Origin: Canna indica
Taxonomy: Eukaryota > Streptophyta > Magnoliopsida > Zingiberales > Cannaceae
DNA length: 64,000 nt
Assembly: GCA_034359265.1 (NCBI GenBank)
Contig: CP136892.1
Coordinates: 14,060,501 to 14,124,500 of the forward strand
Reading direction: 5' to 3'
The notes below the pieces were generated by a model. It worked only from the letters and a program-made list of their open reading frames with translations. It was not told where the DNA came from and did no database searches. A program made the translations under genes and the position numbers. This document shows positions 1 through 31,971 of this stretch, piece after piece (positions within the stretch are counted from its first letter, which is position 1; every line of letters begins with the position of its first letter).

Positions 1-1069
1 AAGTTCGTTTGGAGAAATACTAAAAATCTACAAAAATGGCTCCGTCATCGATCGAGTAGAAATTCTAGAGTTAGAAATAGATTGCATATAATATGTCTCT
101 AGAAATATATCCCAAGCCTAATTGTAATGTTATTCAAGTCCAAAGTCGGTAATAGAACCCGAAAAAAAAGCGCGCAAGAAGAAAACTTGAAAAAATAGTC
201 TCGACCCAAGTTCGATCGACCGAATAAAGTCGAAAATAGGCAGTAGGTAATTCGATCGACCGATCAGTCGACTGAATGATGGCCGAAAGTGACAGAACGC
301 CTTCGGTCGCTCGGCGATTGATCGATTGGTCGACCCACAAGCGATCGGACGTCCCCAATGGGCAGAAAAATGCCCGTTGGGTGGATCTGCCGAGTAACCC
401 CTCACCAACCTCTTCTAATATTTTTTTAACCAGTTATTAAAAGCTTCATAAGTGAGATTTGTGCCTTCAAAACTTAATTTCTTCGCGCTAGCTTCATCGA
501 TTGCTCATCCTCCTCAAGCGCTCTTTTAGCGTAAACTCCAGCTTTGATTCGAACTCAATGACTTGAAGTGTTAGATGCATTGAAGGCTTTGCAAGGAGCT
601 CATTTGTTGTGGTCTACTCTTTAGTTCATTTTACTGTAATTTTACTTATTATTAAACTTGATTTTCATTATCAGCTTGCTAGGTGTGCTAGGTTAAACAC
701 CATATGGTTTCCTTTGTAGAATTGTATTTTGCCTAAATGAATAGGTTTGAGGCATTCTCAAAAGGTTGAGAAGCGAGTCCTCAGTTGTATTGAAAAGGAA
801 ACACATTGTCTATAAAGGATTGGTTAGAAATCCTTGGTGTGGAGCTAAGGTAATGGAGTAGGTGGTTGGCCGAACCACTATAATCTTTCGACTTTGCCTT
901 GCCTTGTTTTTATTGCTTATAATTGTTTTTCATACTCGCTATCGCATATCATTTAGTCACACTTAATTTGGGTTAAAGTTGGAATTGATTTAAATGAAAT
1001 TGAATTGAAGTAAAATTAACCCAATACTATTCAACCCCCCTTCTAGTGTGGGTATGTAAACAACACTTG
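1..1069 (+). mobile_element. 3' part of a plus-strand LTR, related to the gag-only family at 46.8-62.2 kb
   Basis: The segment reads as the opposite orientation of the LTRs found later in the window. A GCGCGCAAGAAG stretch near 153 is followed by a cluster of GATCGACC/GGTCGACC-like palindromes at about 210-335. The end near 1035-1069 runs CTATTCAACCCCCCTTCTAG and finishes in ACAACA, matching the CTATTCACCCCCCTCTAG end of the other LTRs. The 5' part lies outside the window. No TGGTATCAGAGC primer site follows, so this is a solo or truncated LTR, or a 3' LTR. The short ORFs across the palindrome cluster are products of its composition, not genes. Confidence 0.6.
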
Positions 1070-1569
1070 TACATTAAATGATGACTCATAGGTAATTATG
1101 AGATCAACTACCCCTTATAGTATAAGGCATGTACCAAGTGCACTAGTCTATCCGGAATCATCGATCCCCTAATCGGTGATCCTACGACTAGGAACATTAA
1201 GAACGTGGGCATCTAGATTCCAAGTCTCACTAGCATGATCTCATCTTGGCCTTGAAATCAATTATCCGAGTTCATGGGGTTCATCACAACCTAATATATA
1301 CAAAATATAGATGCAACATATGATGCAAAGTTGTCTCATATTATTCATTAACCAAATATAGTTTCCTACACATCAACATGTGATTGGATCAAATACATTA
1401 TTTCTTTTAGTCGGCAAAGAAAGCTGAAAAGAAAACCGCAACAAGCAAACTGCACTCAGGTTTCCTTTTTGATGATCTTTTTACACTATGAGAGTCTCTT
1501 CAATCGAAATGAGTTATAACTCAAAGGCCTTTAGATATTGCATATTTTAATCTGAAATGTAAGCATGTT
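1070..1569. other. unassigned intergenic sequence
   Basis: No reading frame, terminal repeat or RNA structure that I recognise. It is probably part of the retrotransposon debris on either side. Confidence 0.4.
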
Positions 1570-2480
1570 ATGGATATTCTTGAGGAAAAAAATATGTCAA
1601 GTTCTTTTACACATGTTGCTCCTTTCTTGAAGCTGCATGTTATAGAGTTCTACTACAATCTTTCTGAAAATATCACTGATCCACAATATGATCACTTTCA
1701 TCAAGTCTTTGTTAGAGGGAAGTGGTACAATTTTAGTGCAACATTATTGATGATTTCTCGGGATTTGTCTCTCCTTCTTATGATGTTGATGAAATTGATG
1801 AATCCAGTGTTGAGTTTTTGCAAAAAGTTGGAAATGAAGTATCAAAGGGTGATATTACAGAATGGACTGATGAGCACAACATAAAGTCTCCATATTTGAA
1901 CACTTTTATGCAATTTTATATCTGATTGTCAAGTTTCATTGGATTTCAACTTCACATATTACTTTTCTGAGCAAAGACATGGTAATTCTGTTGTACAAGA
2001 TCACAAATGGGATTCTTTTCAACTTAGGAAATCTGATTTTTGATCAATTATTGCTCTTCGTTCTCGGCTAACTACCAAATCAAGAATGTTCCTGATTTTT
2101 TCTAATCTGATGTATGACATTCTTGAGAGGCAATGATTCAAATGTTCTGATGAGGATGTGTTGGAACCTCTAGGATCTTCTCTGAAAGTGCATCAAAAGT
2201 TGTTGAAGAAAGTTGGAACTCTTGCTACTACTATTGCTCACACTCCTTCAAGTTCCTCTAGATAGCCCACTGCCAGTTCTAATGCTGATGAGTAAGGTAT
2301 TCTAGAAGAGATATCAAATGCCAAGGAGACTGCCTCCAAATCACAACAACTGTTTATCTCTTTGGAGCAAAAGGTTCTTGTTCACTTTTCATCCTCTTCT
2401 GCTCTTGCTAGAAATTTGTCCACTTCTTCGGGTAGTTCTTCAGGTTCTTCTTCTTCAGACTAATACAGTTATTACCTCCT
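1570..2480 (+). pseudogene. decayed 'putative plant transposon protein' domain reading frame
   Basis: Three frames read in turn give a continuous resemblance to the plant transposon protein domain found in many plant LTR elements. The first frame (1570-1884) contains VIEFYYNL and VFVRGKW, close to the usual V-x-EFYANL and VRGK motifs. After a frameshift near 1750 the reading continues with DDFSGF and later TTKSRMFLIFSNLMYDILERQ (about 2070-2135), followed by a Ser-rich tail to about 2460. Stop codons and at least two frameshifts break it. The downstream purine-rich tract and LTR-like start at 2779 suggest it was the gag-like or accessory ORF of an LTR retrotransposon. No protease, integrase or RT was seen. 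Confidence 0.55.
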
Positions 2481-2778
2481 TTGGCTTAATTACCAAAAGG
2501 GGAGATGGTTGTTGGATTAATACTTTATTTAATTGCAACTCTGTGTGGCTTGTTGATTATTTAGTTGTAATTGTATTGTGGTGACTAACTCTTTGTCTTG
2601 CTTATCTGGTTGTTGTTGTGACTGTGATGCTTTGAGATTTTATTTGTGTCTAGGATATTATTTTTTTGTTGTTGACATTTAGACTGCACTACTTGGTTTT
2701 ATCAGTTCTGTGTTTTGTTCTTTATTTGATGACTGATGACAGCTTGTGTTTTGCCAAATAAGCCAAAAGGTGATACTG

Positions 2779-4552
2779 TTGATGTTTGACTTATTTTGTG
2801 TTGGTTGTATTTGGCAAAAAGTACTTCAATTATTTGTCAGTTGTTAATCAGTTACAACTGCTCTTGTTGCTATGGAGTTTATGATGTTGCGATAATGATT
2901 TTATGTTATTATGATTATTGATTTATACATATAATATCTCTATGATATTTATTATAGATATAAATGGGGAGAAGTGCAGATTTGGTCCTATAAGTTTTTA
3001 ATTTTTTAGACTTTGGTCCTATAAGTTTCATTTTGGTATTTTCGGTCATGTAAGTTTTCTATGTATTACAGATTTGGTCCTATCCGTGACGGTCTGTTAA
3101 CTCTCCATTAATGTGGACTAACGTCGTTCATACACGTTGACATATTTGGTCCTATAAGTTTCATTTCAAAATTTTCAATCCTATATATTTGCTCCGTAGC
3201 ACAAATTTAGTCCTATATATTTGCCTTGTAGCACAAATTTGATCCAATATATTTGCCTCATAGCACAAATTTGATCATATCTGTGATGATCCGTTAATTG
3301 CCCGTCCACGAAAAATAAACGACGTTATGTCCATATTGACAGAGTTAATGGACCATCATGAATAGAACCAAATCTATGTTACGAAACAAACTTATATATG
3401 TTACGGAGCAAATCTATCCAGTCTATCATATAGATTTGGTCCTATCAACGACGATCTATTAACCCCGTCAACATAGACATAACATCATTTATTTTTTTGT
3501 GGACGGAGAGTTAATGGACCGTCGCGAATAGGACTAAATCTGTGTTATTGGGCAAACATATATGACAAAATCTGTTCTACAGGGCAAATATATAGGACTA
3601 AAAATTTTGAAATAAAACTTATAGGACCAAATATGCCAACGTGTATGAACGACGTTAGTCCACATTGATGGCGAGTTAACGGACCGTCACGGATATGACC
3701 AAATCTGTACTACAGAGCAAATTTATAGGACCAAAAATATAAAAATGAAATTTATATGACCAAAGTCCAAAAAATTAAAAACTTATAGGACCAATTCTGC
3801 ACTTCTCCCGATATAAATGTATTTATCTTTAATTACCTTTGAAGGCTTGGTCATTTATGTTGAATATGAAGTGATCTTCATTATAATGGGCTAGGCAATT
3901 CTTGTGATTTTATGACTGAAGTTTTATGGCTGATTGTTGAGTTGATGAGCTGATGAATTTATGGACTTTTGAACTTAGTGACATTTATGGAAGATGATTT
4001 ATTTTCTCTATATATGAAGAAAGAGAATATATGAAAAGTATATACTCCTATGTGCATAAACAGAATTGTCAAAATTGTGAGGATAGTACATCGTTGAGAG
4101 TGTGTGGATCGGTGGCAACAAGCTTCTACAACCAACTACATATTATGGTGGATTCAGGTTGTTGAACTCACTTTAACACAAAGAGTGTGTGGAGGACAAA
4201 ACTCTATGATTGAGTTGTTATAAAGAGGCAAGTGATTAGTTCTTGGAATAGCAAGAAGTGTTTTTGTTATTTTCAATTCACTTTAGTATTGATAGTAGGA
4301 TTTCGGTGTGTGAAATCCTAAGACTAGTATGATACTTTATTGAGTGGATTGGGCATCTGTCCGGTGAAAGCCCTGCAGATTATGTGACAATATTGTCACT
4401 GAACTGCTTAAATAAATCATTGTGTGTTTGAGTGATTTTGTGTTAATTTTATATTTGCTACTCACTCTATTTAAAGCAACTCCAGTATCAGTTGCAATTC
4501 ATGTGTAACTGACTCTCAGCAGAAAGTTTCCTTAAAGACTGTCCTGACAACA
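2779..4552 (+). mobile_element. probable 3' LTR of the element above, carrying a nested fold-back MULE
   Basis: The segment begins TGTTGATGTTTGAC right after a purine-rich GCCAAAAGGTGATAC tract (a decayed polypurine tract) and ends CTGACAACA, giving TG...CA termini. The last 350 bases have the composition usual for an R/U5 region. Removing the 843-bp insertion at 2967-3809 and one duplicate leaves an LTR of about 0.9 kb. I found no second LTR in the window, so the boundary call rests on the termini and the tract alone. Confidence 0.45.
2967..3809. mobile_element. Mutator-type fold-back (long-TIR) element, TSD GATATAAATG
   Basis: The left end GGGAGAAGTGCAG and the right end CTGCACTTCTCCC are inverted copies. 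The inverted similarity continues inward for hundreds of bases (GGTCCTATAAGTTT on the left, AACTTATAGGACC on the right), so most of the element can fold on itself about a centre near 3390. The flanks carry a perfect 10-bp direct repeat, GATATAAATG, at 2957-2966 and 3810-3819. A 9-11 bp duplication with long TIRs beginning GGG fits the Mutator superfamily. The interior has short repeated blocks around ATATATTTGCC. No coding capacity, so non-autonomous. Confidence 0.85.
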
Positions 4553-5597
4553 CCATATGACGACACACTAGCAATGTCTTGTACGATGCTCCTATAATCT
4601 ATTGTCGCAGTCGAGACCTACTACCATGCTCTGATACCACTTCGTCATGCCCCAACTCAGGGTCATGTGACTGGCCGGGAATACCATAAGTACCTCGAAG
4701 CCTAATAACAATACCACGTAATAACAACTTCATAGTCCAAGAAGATCGTATCTGTCAGGATAACATTGCCTGTAGGCATCGACACCAGTGAGGGTGCCTC
4801 AAGCAAACTCTTTTCCCTTCCCATTCATGGTGCAAACTTGGTAGACACAAAAGAGTAAGTAAGATTTACTCGACCCCATAGTTGGCGCCAAATGTTCTTG
4901 TCTGATATCGAAAATATTGCAAGCCTTCCTGGTTCCTGGTTGGACGTGGCTTTGGGGCGACCTGCAAGGACACTCTAACGCTCAAGTAAGGACGTATTCG
5001 GGGTGTGTTTGTAAAGAATTGGATTTGATCGATACCTGAAGATGTCAGATTTGGTTTATAAGATAGATCTTTAATTAATGAGATATATTCAACAAGGATT
5101 TCTCCTCAATTATCGAAGGGATATGCCTTGAGTGAGTCAATTGTCGAATTGTGCCCCTTTAATTATGTTGTGATATATTATATTTGAATTTTTTTAGTAT
5201 AACTTGATGATGAAAATGACTTCATAGGGGATTGGGTGCACACCTGAGCCTGACTTAGGTTCTTGGGTGATTAGGTCGAGCTGTGTTTCATGGGCTTATC
5301 AAACGAGCCCAATGATTAGTTCAATCCAGTATCATCATCAAACAATGTTTGGGGGTTGAAGTAAAATTCTTGCATTCTCCTTCCAAGATGCATTGTGAAT
5401 CACATGCTATATTCAAAGCTCTCTTCACAACTAGGTATATTCAAGCATCAAACTTCATAATTGAGCCACACTACAAGCTTCTAATTGATACTCTCAACAA
5501 GGACATTTATGCTCCATGACAAGTTTCTTCAATATTGCCAAATATTAAATGGCTTTTATTCTTAGATATTGTAATTAAGTTGTCTATTGGATAATAA
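4553..5597. other. retrotransposon debris and unassigned sequence
   Basis: GCTCTGATACCA at 4628-4639 is the complement of the tRNA-iMet primer site TGGTATCAGAGC, followed by CTTCGTCATGCCCC. This suggests the PBS and LTR edge of a minus-strand element, but no matching LTR or coding region was found. The rest to 5597 shows nothing I can assign. Confidence 0.4.
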
Positions 5598-5956
5598 GGG
5601 TAATTATCTGAATATATCCTGAATTATGAACTTTGTCTCAAATCTATCTTGAACTTTGACTTCTTCAAATTGCATCATCAACTATCAGATTTGTATCAAT
5701 TGTATTCCTCCGTCAAAATTCTGTCAGCTACCCCCATTAATCATGTAACGTGGCAAACACACATGGATTAAATTTTTTTATTATTATTTAAAATTGATTA
5801 AAAATTATTGCATCCTCAACTATGCCCCCGTCGTCGTCGCCGCCGCCGCCTCCTCCTCCTCCCTGCCTTCGCCCCTGCCATCACCTTCTTCTTCTCCTTC
5901 TCCTCCTCCTCGCCTCTGCCCCCGTCGTCGTCGCCGTCGCTGCCTCGGGTTCACGG

Positions 5957-6075
5957 CGCCCACGCCGACCATGAGGGAGGCGACGGAGATGAGGCCGTCG
6001 TTGGCGTCGAGGAGCCACTAAGCTCGCACCATGTAGTCGACGTCGTCGGCAACGTCAGCTTCATCAGGCTCATCA
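5957..6075 (-). pseudogene. captured fragment of a vacuolar iron transporter-like (VIT/VTL) gene
   Basis: On the minus strand, in a different frame from the P450 piece, the sequence reads DDVDYMVRA, a stop, WL, then LDANDGLISVASLMVGVGAVN. The family sequence around the first membrane helix is R-A-Q-W-L, a short spacer, then L-G-A-N-D-G-L-V-S-V-A-S-L-M-M-G-V-G-A-V. Here the Gln codon has become TAG and about five residues of the spacer are missing. Only about 40 codons are present. The downstream Arg/Gly/Glu-rich stretch (5820-5950) does not resemble the family and may be low-complexity or a third source. Confidence 0.75.
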
Positions 6076-6077
6076 TA

Positions 6078-6670
6078 ACATTGTTGAGTGACCCAAAATG
6101 CAGCACTTTCTTCACTTCCACCACGCCGTGTTTCGCCATGAGATCGCGGACATCGGCCACCATTTGCTCCCTGACCACCCTCTGGTGCTCGCCGAATGCG
6201 ACAATCCTCCGTGAGCTAAACAGGTAGGTGGAGGAGATCCTTCGCAGGTTTCTCCAGTACTCGTTGAAGGGGGCAAAGCCCATGGCGCGGTGGAAGAGAA
6301 GCTCATAGGCGGACTCCTTGATAGGGAGGTCAGCGAAGGCTGAACTGTTGAGGATCTCCTTTGCCGTGTCGGGGTGGCTCGACACGATGAATCGGGTAAA
6401 GCCAACGAAGAATGCCAGCAAGTCGATGACGTTGAGCGAGTGGACGAGCCCCGCGAGCACGTGGTGGGCGGCGAAGCCGTAGAGGGCTGAGACGAAGCTC
6501 GAGGGGGCCGGAATGGAGCGGACATGGGCCTTTGAGAATGTCTACATGAGATCACCGGGGAAGAAGCAGAGGACGGAGAAGGCAATGAGGGCCACGACGA
6601 GGATGGGGGAGAGGGTAGTGTGAGGGAGCAAGAGGAGGAGGAGGTGACGTCCAACTCGGGCGGCGACATC
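6078..6670 (-). pseudogene. captured N-terminal fragment of a CYP78A cytochrome P450
   Basis: Read on the minus strand, one frame runs through the signal-anchor region (SPILVVALIAFSVLCFFPGD), an in-frame TAG at 6542-6544, then FTRFIVSSHPDTAKEIL, ESAYELLFHRAMGFAPF, EYWRNLRRISSTYLF and KVLHFGSLNNVMM. These are characteristic CYP78A motifs from the first 200 or so residues of a protein of about 520. The I-helix, ExxR and haem-binding cysteine regions are absent. The fragment stops abruptly at LNNVMM, where it joins the iron-transporter-like piece. CYP78A enzymes act in the ER and control organ growth; this copy cannot be an active P450. Confidence 0.88.
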
Positions 6671-7239
6671 ATTGGCGTAGGTGAAAGATGAAGTCTTTCG
6701 ACGAAGGGGAGGGATGATAAACTCACGACGATTGTGAGAGAGAGAGGAAGAGGATGAGATGATTTGTATGAGGCGACAGGCTTGCTGCGCTTGTGGTGGA
6801 TGCAGACGTCGATGGTTTGGTGGGGGAGTTGCGCAGGTGGATGCAGACGATAGACTTGCTAAACAAGAAAGAATAAGCAAAGGTCGGTCAAAGGAATAAT
6901 GAGGGCCACATTAGTTGAGTGTCTATGTGGCAGAAGGGTATATACTAATAGATTAGGCACGTGGTCACTAAATAACTTTTGAAAAAATAATAATCTTTAA
7001 TCAGTTTTAAATAAAAATAAAAATATTTTAATACACATGTACATGCCATGTTACAGAGTTAATGGAGTAGCTGACGGAATTTTGACGGAGGAATGCAATT
7101 AATACAAATTTGATAGTTGAGAATACAATTAAAAAAAATCAAAAATCAAAATAAATTTGATACAAGATTTATAATTTAAAATATATTCAGATAATTATCC
7201 TGGAGATAATAATAATAATGTTAGGAGTCCAATGTTTGG

Positions 7240-7665
7240 ATTCCCACGTGTCCTCTCAGTCTGCTCTTAGGTTACGTGGTAATAGTGCTACATAAATTTG
7301 TTTTCTTTTTGTTGAAAAAAAAAAGTGATATTGCCAGACTGGGTATCGATTCCCGTTACAATTATACAACGCGGGTGTTTATAACGGGTGGTGGCGTTAC
7401 AATGTGTGCGACGTAACGTACGGCATTCCACCGCCTCCGACCAAAATAGACCGAAGCAATCCCTAATTCCTAAGAACCGGACGAAGCCGCGCCTAAGTAG
7501 GATTGCGGACCATCTCCTCTCTTCATCCTTCCCGTTCCTAGCCCTAACCTAACCCTTTCTCCGTTCGTTGCTGCACCAGTCGCTGACCGCCTGCTCTCTC
7601 TCTCTCTCTGAAAGCTCTACCAAGTACCAACTACTTTGAGGTGCTTTTATTCGTCTTCCATCTTG
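7240..7665 (+). promoter_or_regulatory. promoter and 5' UTR exon of the AAA-ATPase gene
   Basis: A G-box CACGTG lies at 7245-7250 and overlaps ACGTGTC (7246-7252), an ABRE-like element. A pyrimidine-rich stretch with CCCTAACCTAACCC (about 7543-7556, telo-box-like) and a CT microsatellite (about 7594-7610) are typical of the transcription start and leader of plant housekeeping genes. The leader seems to be spliced. A GTGAGC donor at 7666 and an acceptor ATGCAG ending at 8406 place a 5' UTR intron at 7666-8406. The start site itself cannot be read from sequence. Confidence 0.55.
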
Positions 7666-8436
7666 GTGAGCATTGGCAATACTTGGCTAACAGAAGCTGT
7701 TGTTGACATGATTATTAAAAGTTCTTTGTTTTGTGAATTCTGAAAACATAGAACATTGGATTGGTGAAATTGTCGGAATCATTTTGTGCAATTCCTTTTT
7801 GATTTACCAGAAAATGTTTTGTAGCTGGAGTTTTCCTTTATATTTAGCATAGTTTGAATTCTTTAACCAACAATATTTTCTGTTCACTGTTTTAGAAAAA
7901 GAGAGGAGATTATTGACAAAACCCTTAGCAAAAGGTTTGATCTTTGCACCAAAAATGCCTTTTTAGTTTTCATATTCATTTAACGGTCCATCCCAACAGT
8001 TTAGAGTTCCAAAAATCCTTTTCGGTTTTTTTATCTTCATCTTTTGAATCCGTGCTCTTTGTGAAATCTTGCTATTGATGACTTTATGTAATTTTACCCA
8101 AGGTTTTCCTTTATTTTATTGCTTGTGACATGTCTCCTGTGATCTATTGCTTTGCTTGGCCTAGAGCATATTCATCACTGTTAACAAAATACAAGTATCA
8201 AACATATTTATCACTGTTAATGCAGCACAAATATTATGTTTTTGTTATAACTTATAAGTTAATTTCTTAATGTCATGGGCAAGTTTGCTTCTTTTTGGTG
8301 GTAAGATCTGATGTTTGAGTTGTCCTATGCAAAGCCTTACCTTTTCTGTTTACCTCTATTTACTAAGAGTGGTACATCAAACCTCACATTTGAAGTTCCC
8401 ATGCAGAGATATTGTCACCACAGCTTGGAACTTGAT

Positions 8437-8451
8437 ATGAAGCTATCATAG
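8437..8451 (+). CDS. short upstream ORF (4 codons plus stop)
   Basis: ATG AAG CTA TCA TAG lies 40 bases upstream of the main ATG at 8492, in the second leader exon that starts at 8407. The codons encode MKLS. It could reduce initiation at the main start codon. Whether it is translated is not knowable from sequence. Confidence 0.4.
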   Translation: MKLS

Positions 8452-8491
8452 ACTTTTTGTTGCTCTTTGTTTTTATTCAAAGAACATCACA

Positions 8492-30220
<21,729 letters not shown>

Positions 30221-31949
30221 GAATGTGTTAGCAGTTATAGATGAAATCATCTTTCCAAGAATGCTGGTATTTATGTTGTCTTACACCTAAATTTTGGCCG
30301 TCCATGTGTGATCAATCATGCCAGCGTGCGGAAGTTTCTTATAAACATGTTCGTTATTTTTTGGGGTTAAATTATCATAATGCTTTAGCAGCCTACCTGT
30401 AATCAGAATATCTATTTGTTATTCTATTGGGGCTCATTCTCCAGCATATGAAAGGAAGAAGCCCTGCATTATAGGTTATCTCAGCTTTGCTAATGATCAG
30501 TGTGTACCCATGTGCTGATTATTTTTCAATCATTGTAGGTTGTCACATTACTTCTATTGTATTTTCTTTCGTTTTGTTCTTTCTACAATTCTACTAATGA
30601 AAATATAAACATGTTGGATATCGGTTTTTGGTTACAAATACCATCGGACGAGCGTGTAACTTGTGTGTTTTTGGTGTGATTCTTATGCCCAATCAACTGA
30701 TTGAATGTTAGAAATATCCACTGCCGTTCCACTCTATGCCTAATACTGGTATAGCTCGACACTGTATAATAATTGTATCATTTGATATACAGTAAAATTA
30801 TGGATCCATTAGGAGACTGATAGAACAATTGACTTAAAATATTAACTTGAAGTTTTTAATGCATCATTTAAGTATTTTGCAATGTATATCTATATTTATA
30901 AAGTTTAATGTTAATCCCATCGAGCAGCTGGGATGGTCCAATATCTTGACATAGATTGTTGTAAACTTTATTGACAACTTGTAACCAGCATGGATTGGAT
31001 GTCTTATTTATTTTTGAATTTCACATTAGTATTACACTGCTATTTAGTTTTAACAAAATTCATTTGAGCTATTTGCTAAACTAGCTTTTGAAAAAAAAAA
31101 GAAGTTTAGTAAATGATATTTTAAAAAATATTTTTCATCCATTTTTGAAAATTTCACTTGATGTTGAAATGATGTTTGACTTAGTTATGACTATCAAAGT
31201 TACACATAGGACATAAAAATAATTCTGGTACATTCTCTTATCTTCTCATGTTTTTTCGGTGCTCTCTCTCTTCTCTTGTTTCGTGCTTTGCCAATGCATT
31301 GTTGCCATCAATCGTACAACTTTGACTTTTAGAATAGCTAGAACACCTCGATCTTGACTTGTATAGCTTTGTCTCTCTAGTAGGATTTTTTGACTGAAAT
31401 TTTGTTTTGAATTCGTTTGACCAGAGGACGACTAAGAAGAGGAGATATAGAACTCCGTAAAGAATGAATGTCGACACAATCCGAACACAAAATAAAAAGT
31501 TCAATATAATATTTCATTAAAATGAAAGTATTTAATATTTTATTTTTGTTAAAACTACGTATAAGAACATTTAGAATATTCTAAAAAATTAATTTCGATT
31601 TTGATGATAAAATATGCAAGTTCTTATCTTATGAGTAGCATAATTGGTAGTAACATCTTATATATTTTCTAAAGATTTAAAATTCAAGCCCTAGAATGAA
31701 AGATCTAAAATTTCAGCTCTAGAATGATCACCTATCATGACTTTTTATTTTTGTTAAATAAATAAAAAAATTCCGATTTGGGTCATTTACTGTTCTTTCT
31801 TCAAGTTAAATTCAAATAATTTGATTCCTCAAGCAATGTCTGTGAATGAAGAGGATGACTTTGAATTTATCTTCCACATGTTCTTTAGAAGGCATCATTG
31901 CAAATTCTCAAATCTCAATGGTTGCTCTAGAAATATAAGAACGAGTCAT
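30221..31949 (+). other. 3' UTR of the AAA gene and AT-rich intergenic DNA
   Basis: An AATGAAAATATAAA stretch near 30596 could serve as a polyadenylation signal for the AAA gene. From about 30700 the DNA is AT-rich with no recognisable gene or terminal repeat. Confidence 0.4.
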
Positions 31950-31971
31950 AGCAATTAGTGATCTGAGCGCA

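Larger units (their letters stand above)
5598..7200. mobile_element. chimeric Pack-MULE carrying CYP78A and VIT-like gene pieces
   Basis: The left arm (5598 to about 5815) starts GGGTAATTATCTGAATATAT and the right arm (about 6985-7200) ends in its inverted copy, ATATATTCAGATAATTATCC. The two arms stay alignable for about 215 bp, including matching segments around CCTCCGTCAAAATTC and GTCAGCTAC. Between the AT-rich arms lies about 1.1 kb of GC-rich DNA that encodes broken pieces of two plant genes on the minus strand. Long TIRs beginning GGG plus captured host gene fragments are the hallmark of Pack-MULEs. The flanks GGATAATAA (left) and GGAGATAATAA (right) are similar but not an exact 9-bp duplication, so the TSD is uncertain. 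The element ends about 45 bp before the G-box of the AAA-ATPase gene promoter. Confidence 0.8.

Noticed and set aside
5808..6227. Plus-strand ORF of 139 codons in GC-rich DNA
   Set aside because: It is the antisense of the captured CYP78A and VIT-like pieces and has only low-complexity Arg/Ser/Pro composition.
5589..7211. Exact 9-bp target duplication for the Pack-MULE
   Set aside because: GGATAATAA and GGAGATAATAA are similar but differ by two bases in length; reported only as suggestive.
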